The translations under genes and the position numbers were made by a program. The notes beneath the pieces are model-generated. The model did not search any database. It had not been told where the DNA came from and was given only the letters and a program-made list of their open reading frames with translations. From Acidimangrovimonas pyrenivorans (lineage in GTDB: Bacteria > Pseudomonadota > Alphaproteobacteria > Rhodobacterales > Rhodobacteraceae), in contig NZ_JBHRSK010000012.1 of NCBI RefSeq assembly GCF_042643245.1, positions 7,402 to 71,401 on the forward strand: 64,000 nt of DNA, given 5' to 3'. Of this stretch, positions 46,531 through 56,168 are shown piece by piece. The number at the start of each line of letters is the position of its first letter. The first letter of the stretch is position 1.

Positions 46531-48051
46531 ATGAGCGTTCCGAAGCCCGTGGTCCTGTGCATCCTCGACGGCTGGGGGATCAGCCCGGATACCAAGGCCA
46601 ATGCCCCCTATCTGGCCAAGACCCCGAATTTCGACCGGATCATGGCCGACTGCCCGAACGCCACCCTGGTGACCCATGGCCGCGATGTCGGCCTGCCCGC
46701 CGGCCAGATGGGCAACTCCGAGGTCGGCCACATGAATATCGGCGCCGGCCGGGTGGTGGCGATGGATCTGGGCCAGATCGACCTCGCCATCGAAGACGGC
46801 TCGTTCTTCCAGAACGCGGCGATTCTCGACTTCATCGCCAAGGTCAAGGCGACGGGCGGCACCGCGCATCTGATGGGCGTGATCTCGGATGGCGGGGTGC
46901 ATGGCCATATCAACCACGTGCTGGCGGCGGCGAAGATGATCGCCGGGGCCGGGGTGCCGGTGGCGATCCACGCCATCACCGACGGCCGCGACGTGCCGCC
47001 GAAATCGGCCGACAAATTCATCGCCGAGCTGGTCGAAAAGCTGCCCGAGGGCGCCCATGTCGCCAGCGTTATCGGCCGCTACTACGCGATGGACCGGGAC
47101 AATCGCTGGGAACGGGTCTCGCTCGCCTATCACGCCATGGTCCACGGGCTGGGCGAGGAATGCGACAGTGCCGGGGCCGCCGTGGCCGCCGCCTATGACC
47201 GCGGCGAGACCGACGAGTTCATCGAGCCCTCGGTGATCGCCGATCCGCCGGGGATCCAGGATGGCGACGGTTTCTTCTGCCTCAACTTCCGCGCCGACCG
47301 GGCGCGCGAGATCCTGCGCGCGATCGGCGAGCCGGGCTTTGCCGAGTTCGACACCGGTACGCGGCCGAAACTGTCGGCGCTCTTGGGCATGGTCGACTAC
47401 TCCAGGCAGCACGACGCGTACATGACCACCGCCTATCCCAAGCAGGTGGTCAAGAACACGCTGGCGGAATGGGTCGCGGCACACGGGCTGCGCCAGTTCC
47501 ACACCGCCGAGACCGAGAAATACCCCCATGTCACCTTCTTCCTCAACGGCGGCAAGGAAGCGCCGGAACAGGGCGAGGACCGCTACATGGCGCCCAGCCC
47601 CAAGGTGGCGACCTACGACCTGCAGCCCGAGATGTCGGCGGCCGAGGTGGCCGATCACCTCGTGCCGGCGATCCATGACCGCTACGACCTGATCGTGGTG
47701 AACTTTGCCAATCCCGACATGGTCGGCCATACCGGCGACCTGGACGCGGCGATCGCGGCCTGCGAGGCGGTCGATGCCGCGCTGGGCCGGGTGCTGAAGG
47801 CGCTGGAACAGGAAGGCGGGGCGATGATCGTCACCGCCGACCACGGCAATTGCGAGACCATGATCGACCCCGAGACCGGCGGCCCGCACACGGCCCACAC
47901 CACCAACCCGGTGCCGGTGATCCTTGTCGGCGGGCCGAAGGGGGCGCGGCTGCACAAGGGCCGGCTGGCCGACCTGGCGCCGACGCTGTTGCAACTGATG
48001 CAGCTGGAGAAGCCCCCGGAAATGACCGGCGAAAGCCTGATCGACGCATGA
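46531..48051 (+). CDS. gpmI: 2,3-bisphosphoglycerate-independent phosphoglycerate mutase
   Basis: Mn-dependent glycolytic and gluconeogenic enzyme that interconverts 3- and 2-phosphoglycerate, 506 residues. It begins VVLCILDGWGISPD with metal-site Asp13; the phosphorylated Ser63 is in GNSEVGHMNIGAGR. Other metal motifs are NFANPDMVGHTGD and VTADHGNCE. AAGGGG lies upstream of the ATG. The stop overlaps the next ATG (ATGA). Confidence 0.97.
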   Translation: MSVPKPVVLCILDGWGISPDTKANAPYLAKTPNFDRIMADCPNATLVTHGRDVGLPAGQMGNSEVGHMNIGAGRVVAMDLGQIDLAIEDGSFFQNAAILDFIAKVKATGGTAHLMGVISDGGVHGHINHVLAAAKMIAGAGVPVAIHAITDGRDVPPKSADKFIAELVEKLPEGAHVASVIGRYYAMDRDNRWERVSLAYHAMVHGLGEECDSAGAAVAAAYDRGETDEFIEPSVIADPPGIQDGDGFFCLNFRADRAREILRAIGEPGFAEFDTGTRPKLSALLGMVDYSRQHDAYMTTAYPKQVVKNTLAEWVAAHGLRQFHTAETEKYPHVTFFLNGGKEAPEQGEDRYMAPSPKVATYDLQPEMSAAEVADHLVPAIHDRYDLIVVNFANPDMVGHTGDLDAAIAACEAVDAALGRVLKALEQEGGAMIVTADHGNCETMIDPETGGPHTAHTTNPVPVILVGGPKGARLHKGRLADLAPTLLQLMQLEKPPEMTGESLIDA

Positions 48052-49223
48052 GGCCGCGCCGCCGCGCCCTGCTCGCGCCGCTGCTGGCGCTGTCCGTCCT
48101 CCTCGGCCCGGTGCCGCTGCGGGCGGCGACCGATGCGCCCGCGGCGGTGGAACCGGGCGATGCGGGGAAGCAGGCCGCGGCGGCGGCGGCCGGGCTGCGC
48201 GAGGCGATCACCGCGCTCGACGCGGCGCGCGGCGCCAAGGACCGGGTCGCGGCGCTGACCCGCACAATCCAGTCCTACGAGACCGGGCTGGCCGCGCTGC
48301 GCGCCGGGCTGCGCCGGGTGACGATCCGCGAGGCCGCGCTGACCCGGAGCTTCGGCGCCAAGCGCGACGAGATCTCGCGGCTGCTGGGCGTGCTGACGAC
48401 GATGGAACGGACGCCGGCGCCGCTCCTGCTGCTGCACCCGGCGGGGCCTTTGGGCACGGTGCGCTCGGCGATGATCCTGCAGCAGGTGACGCCCGAGCTG
48501 CAGGACGAGGCCGAGGCGCTGCGCGGCAAGCTGCAGGAGCTGGCCCATCTGCGCAAGATCCAGCAGCAATCGGTCGGCACGCTGCGCCAGGGGCTGCGCG
48601 CGGTGCAGCAGGCGCGGACGGCGCTGAGCGAGGCGGTCTCGAACCGCACCGACCTGCCGCGCAAGTTCACCACGACGCCGACCGAGCTCAAGCACCTGAC
48701 CGACAACGTCACCACGCTGGCCCAATTCGCCGACATCCTGTCGGATCGCGAGTTCCAGCCCGGTGACGGCATCCGCACCTTCACCAGTGCCAAGGGCATC
48801 CTGCCGCTGCCGGTCGAGGGCACGATCCTGCGCCATGCCGGCGAGGCCGACGCCGCCGGCATCCGCCGGCCCGGCATCGTCATCGCCACGAGGCCCCGCG
48901 CCCTGGTCACCGCGCCCTGGCCGGCGACGATTCGCTACCGTGGCCCGCTGCTCGACTACGGAAATGTGATCGTGCTCGAACCCGGCGACGGCTATCTGCT
49001 GGTTCTGGCCGGGCTCGACGTGGTCTACGGTCAGGTCGGACAGGTGATTGCCGCCGGCGACCCGGTCGGTCTGATGGGCGGAAAAGAGGCCGATGCGGCC
49101 GAGTTCGTGGCTGCGACGCAAGATCGCGGTGGCGCCGGGCGCTCGGAAACGCTTTATTTGGAACTGAGAAAGGGCAGCAAGCCCGTCGATCCCGAACAGT
49201 GGTTCGCGAAGACACAGGAATAG
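48048..49223 (+). CDS. EnvC-like murein hydrolase activator
   Basis: A 391-residue exported protein with a signal peptide (LLAPLLALSVLLGPVPLRA), coiled-coil segments from about 35-200, and a C-terminal LytM/M23-like domain. The M23 zinc residues are missing: the usual HG and HxH positions read LEPGDGYLLVLAG and LYLELRKG. This is expected of EnvC-type activators, which switch on amidases during cell division rather than cut peptidoglycan. It is coupled to gpmI and followed 9 nt later by ctpA, a common order. Confidence 0.85.
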   Translation: MRPRRRALLAPLLALSVLLGPVPLRAATDAPAAVEPGDAGKQAAAAAAGLREAITALDAARGAKDRVAALTRTIQSYETGLAALRAGLRRVTIREAALTRSFGAKRDEISRLLGVLTTMERTPAPLLLLHPAGPLGTVRSAMILQQVTPELQDEAEALRGKLQELAHLRKIQQQSVGTLRQGLRAVQQARTALSEAVSNRTDLPRKFTTTPTELKHLTDNVTTLAQFADILSDREFQPGDGIRTFTSAKGILPLPVEGTILRHAGEADAAGIRRPGIVIATRPRALVTAPWPATIRYRGPLLDYGNVIVLEPGDGYLLVLAGLDVVYGQVGQVIAAGDPVGLMGGKEADAAEFVAATQDRGGAGRSETLYLELRKGSKPVDPEQWFAKTQE

Positions 49224-49232
49224 GACGACGCC

Positions 49233-50597
49233 ATGAGGAAATTCGTGTTCGCCGCGCTGGGCGGCACCCTTGCCGGGGCGGTGCTGGCGACGCAGGTGGC
49301 CGGACCGCTGCTGGCGGAAGAAGCGAAGAAGCCCGAGAATTCGGTCTACCAGCAGCTCGATCTGTTCGGGAACATCTTCGAACGCATCCGCGCCCAGTAT
49401 GTCGAGCCGGTCGACAGCTCGAAGCTGATCGAGGCCGCGATCAACGGCATGCTCAGCTCGCTCGACCCGCATTCGAGTTACATGGACCCCAAGCAATGGG
49501 CCGCGATGCAGGTCCAGACCAAGGGTGAGTTCGGCGGTCTCGGGATCGAGGTCACCCAGGACCAGGGCTTCGTCAAGGTGGTCTCGCCGATCGACGGCAC
49601 CCCGGCGGCGGCGGCCGGGATCAAGCCGGGCGACTACATCACCAAGGTCAACGGCGAGGCGCTGATGGGGCTGACGCTGGACAAGGCGGTCGACCTGATG
49701 CGCGGCCCGGTCGGCTCGGAAATCACCATCACCGTGGTGCGCAAGGGGGTGAAGGACCCCTTCGACGTCACCATGACCCGCGACACGATCAAGCTGACCG
49801 CCGCCAAGGCGCGGCTCGAGGGCCACACCGCCGTGCTGCGCCTGACCACCTTCAACGAACAGACTTTCCCCGACATGACCGAGGGTTTGAAGAAGGTCAT
49901 CAAGGAGGCCGGCGGCCTGGACAAGATCAACGGCGTCGTGCTCGACCTGCGCAACAACCCCGGCGGGCTGCTTCAGCAGGCGATCAAGGTCTCGGACGCC
50001 TTCCTCGACAAGGGCGAGATCGTCTCGACCCGCGGGCGCCAGCCGCGCGACAGCGAACGCTTCAACGCCACGCCGGGCGACCTGATCCACGGCAAGCCGA
50101 TGGTGGTGCTGATCAATGGCGGCTCGGCCTCGGCCTCGGAGATCGTCACCGGGGCGTTGAAGGATCATCACCGCGCCATCGTCGTCGGCACCAAGAGCTT
50201 CGGCAAGGGCTCGGTCCAGACCGTGATCCCGCTGCGCGGCGACGGCGCGATGCGGCTGACCACGGCGCGCTACTACACGCCGTCGGGCCGCTCGATCCAG
50301 GCGCTCGGCATCTCGCCCGACATCGTCGTGCCCCAGCCGCCGGCCAAGTCGGGCACCGACGTCGCCGCCGCCGACAAGCCGACCCGCTCCGAGGCCGACC
50401 TGCCGGGCATCCTGTCGAACGATTCGATGACCGCGGACGAGAAGAAACAGCTCGAGGCCGAGACCAAGGCGGCCGAGGACGAGGCCAAACTGCGCGATCA
50501 GGACTTCCAGCTGGCCTATGCCATCGACCTGCTGAAGGGCCTGTCGGTGATGGGCAATGGCGACACCGGCGCCGCCGCCCCGGCGGCCAAGCAGTAA
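49233..50597 (+). CDS. ctpA: C-terminal processing peptidase CtpA (S41 family)
   Basis: Periplasmic serine protease, 454 residues. It has an N-terminal export signal, a PDZ domain at about residues 95-180 (GLGIEVTQDQGFVKVVSP, GIKPGDYITKVNG) and the S41 catalytic domain. Catalytic Ser300 is in GGSASASEIV and Lys325 in SFGKGSVQT. It degrades or processes cell-envelope proteins, and it likely works with the EnvC-like neighbour on peptidoglycan remodelling; that link is inferred. The C-terminal tail after residue 385 is acidic and Ala-rich. Confidence 0.95.
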   Translation: MRKFVFAALGGTLAGAVLATQVAGPLLAEEAKKPENSVYQQLDLFGNIFERIRAQYVEPVDSSKLIEAAINGMLSSLDPHSSYMDPKQWAAMQVQTKGEFGGLGIEVTQDQGFVKVVSPIDGTPAAAAGIKPGDYITKVNGEALMGLTLDKAVDLMRGPVGSEITITVVRKGVKDPFDVTMTRDTIKLTAAKARLEGHTAVLRLTTFNEQTFPDMTEGLKKVIKEAGGLDKINGVVLDLRNNPGGLLQQAIKVSDAFLDKGEIVSTRGRQPRDSERFNATPGDLIHGKPMVVLINGGSASASEIVTGALKDHHRAIVVGTKSFGKGSVQTVIPLRGDGAMRLTTARYYTPSGRSIQALGISPDIVVPQPPAKSGTDVAAADKPTRSEADLPGILSNDSMTADEKKQLEAETKAAEDEAKLRDQDFQLAYAIDLLKGLSVMGNGDTGAAAPAAKQ

Positions 50598-50603
50598 CGA
50601 CAG

Positions 50604-50636
50604 CCGGGCCGGGCGCAGTCCCGGCCCGCTTTCCTT
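50604..50636 (+). terminator. Intrinsic terminator after ctpA
   Basis: CGGGCCGGG (50605-50613) pairs with CCCGGCCCG (50620-50628) around a six-base loop and is followed by CTTTCCTT. It lies 8 nt after the ctpA stop. rppH follows in the same direction, so it may only partly block read-through. Confidence 0.65.
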
Positions 50637-50651
50637 GACGGACAAGCTGCC

Positions 50652-51137
50652 ATGAAACCCGAGAAACGCGCCCGCCTGCCCTACCGGCCCAATGTCGGCG
50701 TCATGCTGATCAACGGCGCCGGGTTGATCTTCGCCGGCCAGCGCCTCGACAGCGCCCTGCCGGCCTGGCAGATGCCCCAGGGCGGCATCGACAAGGGCGA
50801 GACGCCGGCCGAGGCCGGCCTGCGCGAGCTCGAGGAGGAAACGGGCGTCTCTCCCGATCTGGTCGAATTCATCGCCGAGGCGCCCGAGCCGGTGCGCTAC
50901 GATCTGCCGGACGAGCTTCTGGGCAAGATCTGGAAAGGGAAATACCGCGGTCAGGAGCAGCATTGGCTGCTCTACCGCTTCCTCGGCCGCGACGATCAGG
51001 TCAACCTGGCCACCGCGCATCCCGAGTTCTCGGAATGGCGCTGGATCCACGCGGCCGACATGCTCGAGGCCATCGTGCCATTCAAGCGCGCGGTCTACGA
51101 GCAGGTCATCGCCGCCTTCCGCCCGCACCTGGCCTGA
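50652..51137 (+). CDS. rppH: RNA pyrophosphohydrolase RppH
   Basis: Nudix enzyme that removes pyrophosphate from RNA 5' ends and so starts mRNA decay, 161 residues. The Nudix box runs from Gly44 to Val66 (GGIDKGETPAEAGLRELEEE). The N-terminal YRPNVGVMLIN and the later WKGKYRGQEQHWLLYRF match RppH/YgdP proteins. It is convergent with the phosphatidyltransferase gene, with a repeat copy between. Confidence 0.94.
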   Translation: MKPEKRARLPYRPNVGVMLINGAGLIFAGQRLDSALPAWQMPQGGIDKGETPAEAGLRELEEETGVSPDLVEFIAEAPEPVRYDLPDELLGKIWKGKYRGQEQHWLLYRFLGRDDQVNLATAHPEFSEWRWIHAADMLEAIVPFKRAVYEQVIAAFRPHLA

Positions 51138-51170
51138 CCGCGGTGCCGGCGGAGAGCGGGGACGCCTCCG

Positions 51171-51254
51171 GCGGGAGTATTTGGGCAAAGAAGAAGCCCA
51201 GGCATTTCTTCTTTGCGAAAATACTCCGGGGGTCCGGGGGCTGGCCCCCGGCCT
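51171..51254. repeat. Dispersed intergenic repeat, copy 6 (two opposed tails)
   Basis: A plus-strand tail GGCGGGAGTATTTGGGCAAA with GAAGAAG meets, after a few bases, a minus-strand copy reading GGGGGCCAGCCCCCGG, then ACCCCCGGAGTATTTTCGC and AAAGAAGAAATG. The two tails form an inverted repeat around GCCCAGGC. It lies between the convergent genes rppH and pgsA-like, and its right edge reaches the stop of the latter. Confidence 0.75.
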
Positions 51255-51257
51255 TGC

Positions 51258-51863
51258 CTATCCGAACACGCGAAACGCCAGCAGCACCCGCGATCCGGCG
51301 GTGACGAAGCACAGCGCGCCGAAGACCCAGGCCAGCGGCGGGAAGGCGGCGGGCCAGAGGCAGAGCGCGGCGAGGAAGGCGATGGTTTCGGTCCCTTCCA
51401 GCAGCCCGCCGGTGAAGTAGAGCGACTTGGCGCCGCGCGCCGTGGTCTCCATCCTGTGGCGCTCGGCGAGGATGGCGTAGCCAAGGAAGCTGGCGCCGTT
51501 GACGTAGAAGCTGCACAGCAGGAACGCCCCGGCGGCGCCGTTGCCGGCGGGATCGTGCAGCACGAAGCCCAGCGGCACCGCGCCGTAGAACAGGAAATCC
51601 GCGGTGATGTCGAGATAGCCGCCGAAATCGGTCTTCTCGCTCGCCCGCGCCACCGCGCCGTCGAGCCCGTCGGCGAGCCGCGAGGCAAGCAGCGGCGCCA
51701 GCGCCGCCAGCGGCCAGCCGAGCGCGATCATCGCCGCCGAGACCAGTCCCAGGCCGAGACCGATCAGCGTCACCGTGTCGGCCGGCACCCGCCGGGCCGC
51801 CAGTGCCCGGCCCATGCGGTTCAGCGCCGGGTCGATCAGCCGGCGCATCGTGGCGTCGAGCAT
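51258..51863 (-). CDS. CDP-alcohol phosphatidyltransferase family protein
   Basis: A 201-residue membrane enzyme with about five helices. The CDP-alcohol signature is DGLDGAVARASEKTDFGG followed by YLDITADF, carrying the expected DG..AR...G...D...D pattern. It transfers a phosphatidyl group to an alcohol in lipid synthesis; the exact product (PG phosphate, PS, other) cannot be told. The start at 51863 shares its A with the stop of the lytic transglycosylase gene (TGATG), so it is cotranscribed with it. Confidence 0.85.
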   Translation of the reverse strand: MLDATMRRLIDPALNRMGRALAARRVPADTVTLIGLGLGLVSAAMIALGWPLAALAPLLASRLADGLDGAVARASEKTDFGGYLDITADFLFYGAVPLGFVLHDPAGNGAAGAFLLCSFYVNGASFLGYAILAERHRMETTARGAKSLYFTGGLLEGTETIAFLAALCLWPAAFPPLAWVFGALCFVTAGSRVLLAFRVFG

Positions 51864-53131
51864 CAGCGCAGCATTTTCAGCAGGTGCAGAGAGGCATAGC
51901 CGTCCGGCACCATGCCGGCATGGCGCTGGTAGGCCCGCACCGCGCCGATGGTCTTCGGCCCGATGCGGCCGTCGACGCCGTCGGTGCTGAACCCGGCCTT
52001 GGTCAGCCGTTTCTGCAGCTCCTGCCGTTCGGCGAAGGTCAGCGCCCGGTCGCTGCGCGGCCATTTGTGGCGGATCGGGCCGGCGCCCTTGATCCGGTCG
52101 GCCAGGTGGCCGACGCCGATCACGTAGGCGTCGGCGGTGTTGTAGCGTTCGAGGACGTGGAAATTGTGGAAGATCAGGAAGGCGGCGCCGCGCGCCCCGG
52201 CCGGCAGCAGCACCGAGGCCTCGCCGTAATCGGGCAGGCGGCCGCCTGCCGCGGTGTGCAGCCCTAGCGCCCGCCAGTCAGAGACCGGCTTCTTGATCCG
52301 CGCGCCGGTGAGGCCGTAGTCGAAGCCCTCGGGCAGCTGCACCTCGATCCCCCAGGGCTGGCCCTTGGTCCAACCGAAATGGGCCAGGTAGGCGGCGGTC
52401 GAGGCGAGCGCGTCGGTCGGGTCGTCCGACCAGATATCGCGCTTGCCGTCGCCGCGGAAATCGACGGCGTAGCTCAGGTAGGAGGAGGGGATGAACTGGG
52501 TATGGCCCATCGCCCCGGCCCAGGAGCCGGTCATGCCGGCGGCCGTGACGTCGCCGTGCTGGATGATCTTGAGCGCGTCGATCAGCTGGCCCTCGAAGAA
52601 CTTGCCGCGGCGGCCGTCGAAGGCCAGCGTCGCCAGCGCCTCGACGATCGGGATATTGCCGCGATGGGCGCCATAGGCGCTTTCCAGCCCCCAGATCGCG
52701 ACCACGACCTCCTTGTCGACGCCGTAGCGCCGCTCGATGGCGTTCAGGGTGCGGCTGTATTTGTGCAGCGCGGCCTTGCCGTTGGCGACCCGGGTCGCCG
52801 AGGCGGCGCTGTCGAGGTAGTCCCAGATCGTCTTGGTGAATTCCGACTGGTTGCGGTCCTTGGCGATCACGTCGGTATCGTATTCGACGCCCTTGAAGGC
52901 GGCGTCGAAGGTGGCGGCCGAGATGCCGCGCGCCATCGCCCGGGCACGGAAACCGTCGATCCAGCGCTTGAAGGCGCGGTTGGCCACCGCCGGCACCACC
53001 TGTTCCTGCATCGCCGTTCCTTCCGGTCGCAGTTCCGGCCGCGGCGAGCGCGAGACGGCGGAGTCCGACGCCGCCGCTGCACTGCCCATCATCATTGCGG
53101 TCAGCCCGAGAGCCGTTCCCACACGTCCCAT
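51863..53131 (-). CDS. Lytic murein transglycosylase, MltB-like
   Basis: A 422-residue peptidoglycan lytic transglycosylase. It has an N-terminal signal peptide (GTALGLTAMMMGSAAAA), a SLT_2 catalytic domain with catalytic Glu150 in IWGLESAYG, the conserved GSWAGAMGHTQFIPSSYL, and a C-terminal peptidoglycan-binding domain from about 365 (RQELQKRLTKAGFSTDGVDG). It cleaves glycan strands in the periplasm. No lipobox Cys is present, so it is soluble rather than a lipoprotein. Confidence 0.92.
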   Translation of the reverse strand: MGRVGTALGLTAMMMGSAAAASDSAVSRSPRPELRPEGTAMQEQVVPAVANRAFKRWIDGFRARAMARGISAATFDAAFKGVEYDTDVIAKDRNQSEFTKTIWDYLDSAASATRVANGKAALHKYSRTLNAIERRYGVDKEVVVAIWGLESAYGAHRGNIPIVEALATLAFDGRRGKFFEGQLIDALKIIQHGDVTAAGMTGSWAGAMGHTQFIPSSYLSYAVDFRGDGKRDIWSDDPTDALASTAAYLAHFGWTKGQPWGIEVQLPEGFDYGLTGARIKKPVSDWRALGLHTAAGGRLPDYGEASVLLPAGARGAAFLIFHNFHVLERYNTADAYVIGVGHLADRIKGAGPIRHKWPRSDRALTFAERQELQKRLTKAGFSTDGVDGRIGPKTIGAVRAYQRHAGMVPDGYASLHLLKMLR

Positions 53132-53368
53132 GAAATCACCTGTCGTTCAAATCGTCTGCCCGTTCTTCTTGGGCCAAGCATAGCGCGGTTGCGGCGTTGC
53201 GCAAAGCGAGCGTCCCTGCGTCGGCAGGTCGCTCGGCAGGGGATCGCTGAGGGGCAGGGCCGGCGGGGAAGAGCCGCGACGCCGGATCACCGGTTTCAAG
53301 CGACGATTGGGGCGAGAGCCGCGTGGCGTGGCCCGCTATGCCGAAGATAGGCGACGGGCCCGCGCGCC

Positions 53369-55651
53369 CTAGCGCCGCTTGCGGGTCACCTTGCGCTTTT
53401 CCTTGGTCGCCTTGGCCTTGGCTTTCGCCTTGCCCTTGCCCAGCTTGCGCCCGCCGCTGCGGCCCGGCCGGCCGCCGGGGCGGCCCGAGGGGCGGCCGCC
53501 GGGCAGCGGCTTGTCCTCGACCGACAGCAGTTCCAGCATCAGCCCGCCGGTCACCGGCACCGCCTCGGCCAGCCGCACCGTGACTTCCTGGCCGATGCCC
53601 AGGGTCAGCCCGGTTTCCGAGCCCATCAGCGTCTGGCTGTGCGGGTCGTAATGGAAGAACTCGCGCCCCAGGGTGCGGATCGGGATCAGCCCGTCGGCCC
53701 CGGTCTCGTCCAGCTTGACGAACAGCCCGAAGCGGGTGACGCCCGAAATACGGCCGGCGAACTCGTTGCCCACCCGCTCGCTGAGGTAGGAAGCGAGGTA
53801 ACGGTCGGTGGTGTCACGCTCGGCGGCCATGCTGCGGCGCTCGGTCTCGCTGATATGCTCGGCGGTCTCTTCCAGCGTCTCGATGTCGTGCGGCGACAGC
53901 CCGTCCTTGCCCCAGTGGTGGCCGAGGATCAGGCCGCGATGGACGATCAGGTCGGAATAGCGCCGGATCGGCGAGGTGAAGTGGGCGTAATTGCGCAAGG
54001 CGAGGCCGAAATGGCCGTAGTTCTGCGGCGCGTAATAGGCTTGGGTCATCGAGCGCAGGGTCGAGATGTTCAGAAGCTCGTCGAAATCGGTGCCCTCGGC
54101 CTGGGCCAGCAGCCGGTTGAGCTGGCTGGTATGCAGCACCTGCCCCTTGGCCAGGGTGAAGCCCGAGGCCTCGGCGACCTCGCGCAGCGCGTCGAGCTTC
54201 TCGGGGCTGGGCTCCTCGTGGACCCGGAACAGCAGCGGCCGGCGCAGGCGGATCAGTTCCTCGGCCGCGGCGACATTGGCGAGGATCATGAATTCCTCGA
54301 TCAGCTTGTGCGCGTCGAGCCGCTCGCGGAAGGCGACCGACTGCACCTTGCCGTCCTCGTCCAAAACGATCTTGCGCTCGGGCAGGTCGAGGTCGAGCGG
54401 CTGGCGCGCCGCCCGGGCCTTCTTGAGCGCCTCGTAGGCACCGAAGAGCGGGTGGATGACCTCCTCCACCAGCGGCGCGCATTTCTCGTTCGGCTGGCCG
54501 TCCTGGGCCTGCTGCACCTCGTTGTAGTTCAGCGAGGCGGCGGATTTCATCAGCCCGCGGGTGAAGCGGTGCGAGATCTTCTCGCCCTTGGCATTGATCT
54601 TCATCCGCACCGCGAGGCAGGCGCGCGGCACGCCCTCGTGCAGGGAGCACAGGTCGGCCGACAGCCGCTCGGGCAGCATCGGCACGACGCGGTCGGGGAA
54701 ATAGGTCGAGTTGCCGCGCTTGCGCGCCTCGCGGTCGAGCTTGCTGCCCGGGGTGACGTAATGGGCGACATCGGCGATCGCGACCCAGAGGACGAAGCCG
54801 CCCTCGTTCTTGGGATCGTCGTCGGCATGGGCGTGGACGGCGTCGTCATGGTCGCGGGCATCGGCCGGGTCGATGGTGACCAGCGGGATCGAGCGCAGGT
54901 CCTCGCGCTCGCCCAGCCCGGCCGGTTTCAGCCGGTCGGCCTCGGCCAGCACCTCGGCCGGGAATTCGTCCGGGATGCCGTGCTGGTGAATGGCGATCAG
55001 CGACACGGCGCGCGGCGCGGTCGGATCGCCCAGCCGCTCGGTGATCCGCGCCTGCGGCAGGCCCATGCGGGCGCGCGGGCCGGCCTGCTCGGCCTCGACC
55101 AGCTCGCCGTCCCTGGCGCCCATGGTGGCGTCGCGCGCCACCCGCCATTCCTTGTCCGAGCCCTTCTCGATCGGCAGGATGCGGCCGCCCTCGGTCTCCT
55201 TGCGGAAGATGCCGATGACCTTGCGCGGGCCCTCGCCGATGCGGCGGATCAGCCGGGCCTCGTATTGGTGATCCGCGTCCCTGACCGGGGTCAGCCGGGC
55301 CAGCAGACGATCGCCTTCGCCCGGGGCCGGATCGCCCGGCCTGGCGACGAACAGCACCCGCGGCTCGGGCCCCTCGCCATGCCATTCCAGCGGCTTGAGG
55401 AACAGGTCGCCCTGCGCGTCCGGGGCCAGCACCTGCATCACGCCGACCGGCGGCAGGCTGTCGGCGTCGCGATAGGTCTTTTTGCGCTTCTCCAGGTGGC
55501 CCTCGGCCTCGAGCTCCTTGAGGATGCGCTTGAGCTCGATCCGCTCGGCGCCCTTGATGCCGAATGCCTTGGCGATGTCGCGCTTGGCGGTCTTGCCGGG
55601 GTTGTCGGCGATCCAGGCGAGGATCTGGTCTTTGGACGGCAGCTGTTTCAT
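53369..55651 (-). CDS. rnr: Ribonuclease R
   Basis: RNB-family 3'-5' exoribonuclease that degrades structured RNA, 760 residues. Order: an N-terminal winged helix (DQILAWIADNPGKTAKRDIA), cold-shock domains, the RNB catalytic domain with metal-site Asp residues in VTIDPADARDHDDAV, an S1 domain, and a Lys/Arg-rich tail (KGKAKAKAKATKEKRKV). The TTIRRYSDLIVHR-type motif appears as SPIRRYSDLIVHRG. It starts at the ATG at 55651. Confidence 0.96.
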   Translation of the reverse strand: MKQLPSKDQILAWIADNPGKTAKRDIAKAFGIKGAERIELKRILKELEAEGHLEKRKKTYRDADSLPPVGVMQVLAPDAQGDLFLKPLEWHGEGPEPRVLFVARPGDPAPGEGDRLLARLTPVRDADHQYEARLIRRIGEGPRKVIGIFRKETEGGRILPIEKGSDKEWRVARDATMGARDGELVEAEQAGPRARMGLPQARITERLGDPTAPRAVSLIAIHQHGIPDEFPAEVLAEADRLKPAGLGEREDLRSIPLVTIDPADARDHDDAVHAHADDDPKNEGGFVLWVAIADVAHYVTPGSKLDREARKRGNSTYFPDRVVPMLPERLSADLCSLHEGVPRACLAVRMKINAKGEKISHRFTRGLMKSAASLNYNEVQQAQDGQPNEKCAPLVEEVIHPLFGAYEALKKARAARQPLDLDLPERKIVLDEDGKVQSVAFRERLDAHKLIEEFMILANVAAAEELIRLRRPLLFRVHEEPSPEKLDALREVAEASGFTLAKGQVLHTSQLNRLLAQAEGTDFDELLNISTLRSMTQAYYAPQNYGHFGLALRNYAHFTSPIRRYSDLIVHRGLILGHHWGKDGLSPHDIETLEETAEHISETERRSMAAERDTTDRYLASYLSERVGNEFAGRISGVTRFGLFVKLDETGADGLIPIRTLGREFFHYDPHSQTLMGSETGLTLGIGQEVTVRLAEAVPVTGGLMLELLSVEDKPLPGGRPSGRPGGRPGRSGGRKLGKGKAKAKAKATKEKRKVTRKRR

Positions 55652-55713
55652 GCGCCAGCCCTAGCACGCGGCGCGAGGGGCGTCATGTGGGAAACGTTGG
55701 CGGGGCAGGGCGC

Positions 55714-55735
55714 CGCCCGGCGTTGCCGCCGGGCG
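55714..55735. terminator. GC stem-loop downstream of the acetyltransferase gene
   Basis: CGCCCGGCG (55714-55722) pairs perfectly with CGCCGGGCG (55727-55735) around a TTGC loop. It lies 11 nt beyond the acetyltransferase stop and about 60 nt upstream of rnr. No U-tract follows, so it may be a weak terminator or RNA-stabilising hairpin. Confidence 0.5.
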
Positions 55736-55745
55736 AAACGGTTCT

Positions 55746-56168
55746 CTACAGCTCCAGCATCATGTCGCGGTGGTCGATGCCGGCGTCGTCGTAGATCGGG
55801 CCGTAGGGCTCGAAGCCCAGCCGCTCGTAGAAGCCGAGCGCATGGACCTGCGCGCCCAGCTTGACCCGGGTGATCCCGGGCCGGGCGCGGAAATGGTCGA
55901 CGGCGGCCCGGACCAGCGCCGCGCCCAGCCCGGTGCCGCGGGTCTCGGCCAGCACGCAGACCCGGCCGAGCTTGCCCGTCTCGCCCTCGGCCAGCAGCCG
56001 AGCGGTGCCGACGGGGCGGCCGTCCGCGCGGGCCAGCAGATGCACCGCCTCGGCGTCGAGATCGTCGATCTCGTCGGCCTCGCTGACACCCTGCTCCTTG
56101 ATGAAGACCTCGCGCCGCAGCATCAGGCAGGTTTCGATGTCCTGGGTTTCCGAGATCTCCGCGCTCAT
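55746..56168 (-). CDS. GNAT-family N-acetyltransferase
   Basis: A 140-residue acetyltransferase. The start reads CLMLRREVFIKEQGVSEADEI, typical of the YjcF/ElaA-like group, and the acetyl-CoA loop is ETRGTGLGAALVRAAV with the later HALGFYERLGF. The substrate is unknown. The ATG overlaps the dapE stop (ATGA), so it is translated behind dapE. Confidence 0.88.
   Translation of the reverse strand: MSAEISETQDIETCLMLRREVFIKEQGVSEADEIDDLDAEAVHLLARADGRPVGTARLLAEGETGKLGRVCVLAETRGTGLGAALVRAAVDHFRARPGITRVKLGAQVHALGFYERLGFEPYGPIYDDAGIDHRDMMLEL

Noticed and set aside
47682..51188. Minus-strand open frame of 1168 codons
   Set aside because: It runs antisense through gpmI, envC, ctpA and rppH, which are all unmistakable. 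Long antisense frames are expected in GC-rich DNA with strong third-position bias, and the translation is Arg/Gly/Leu-rich without family motifs.
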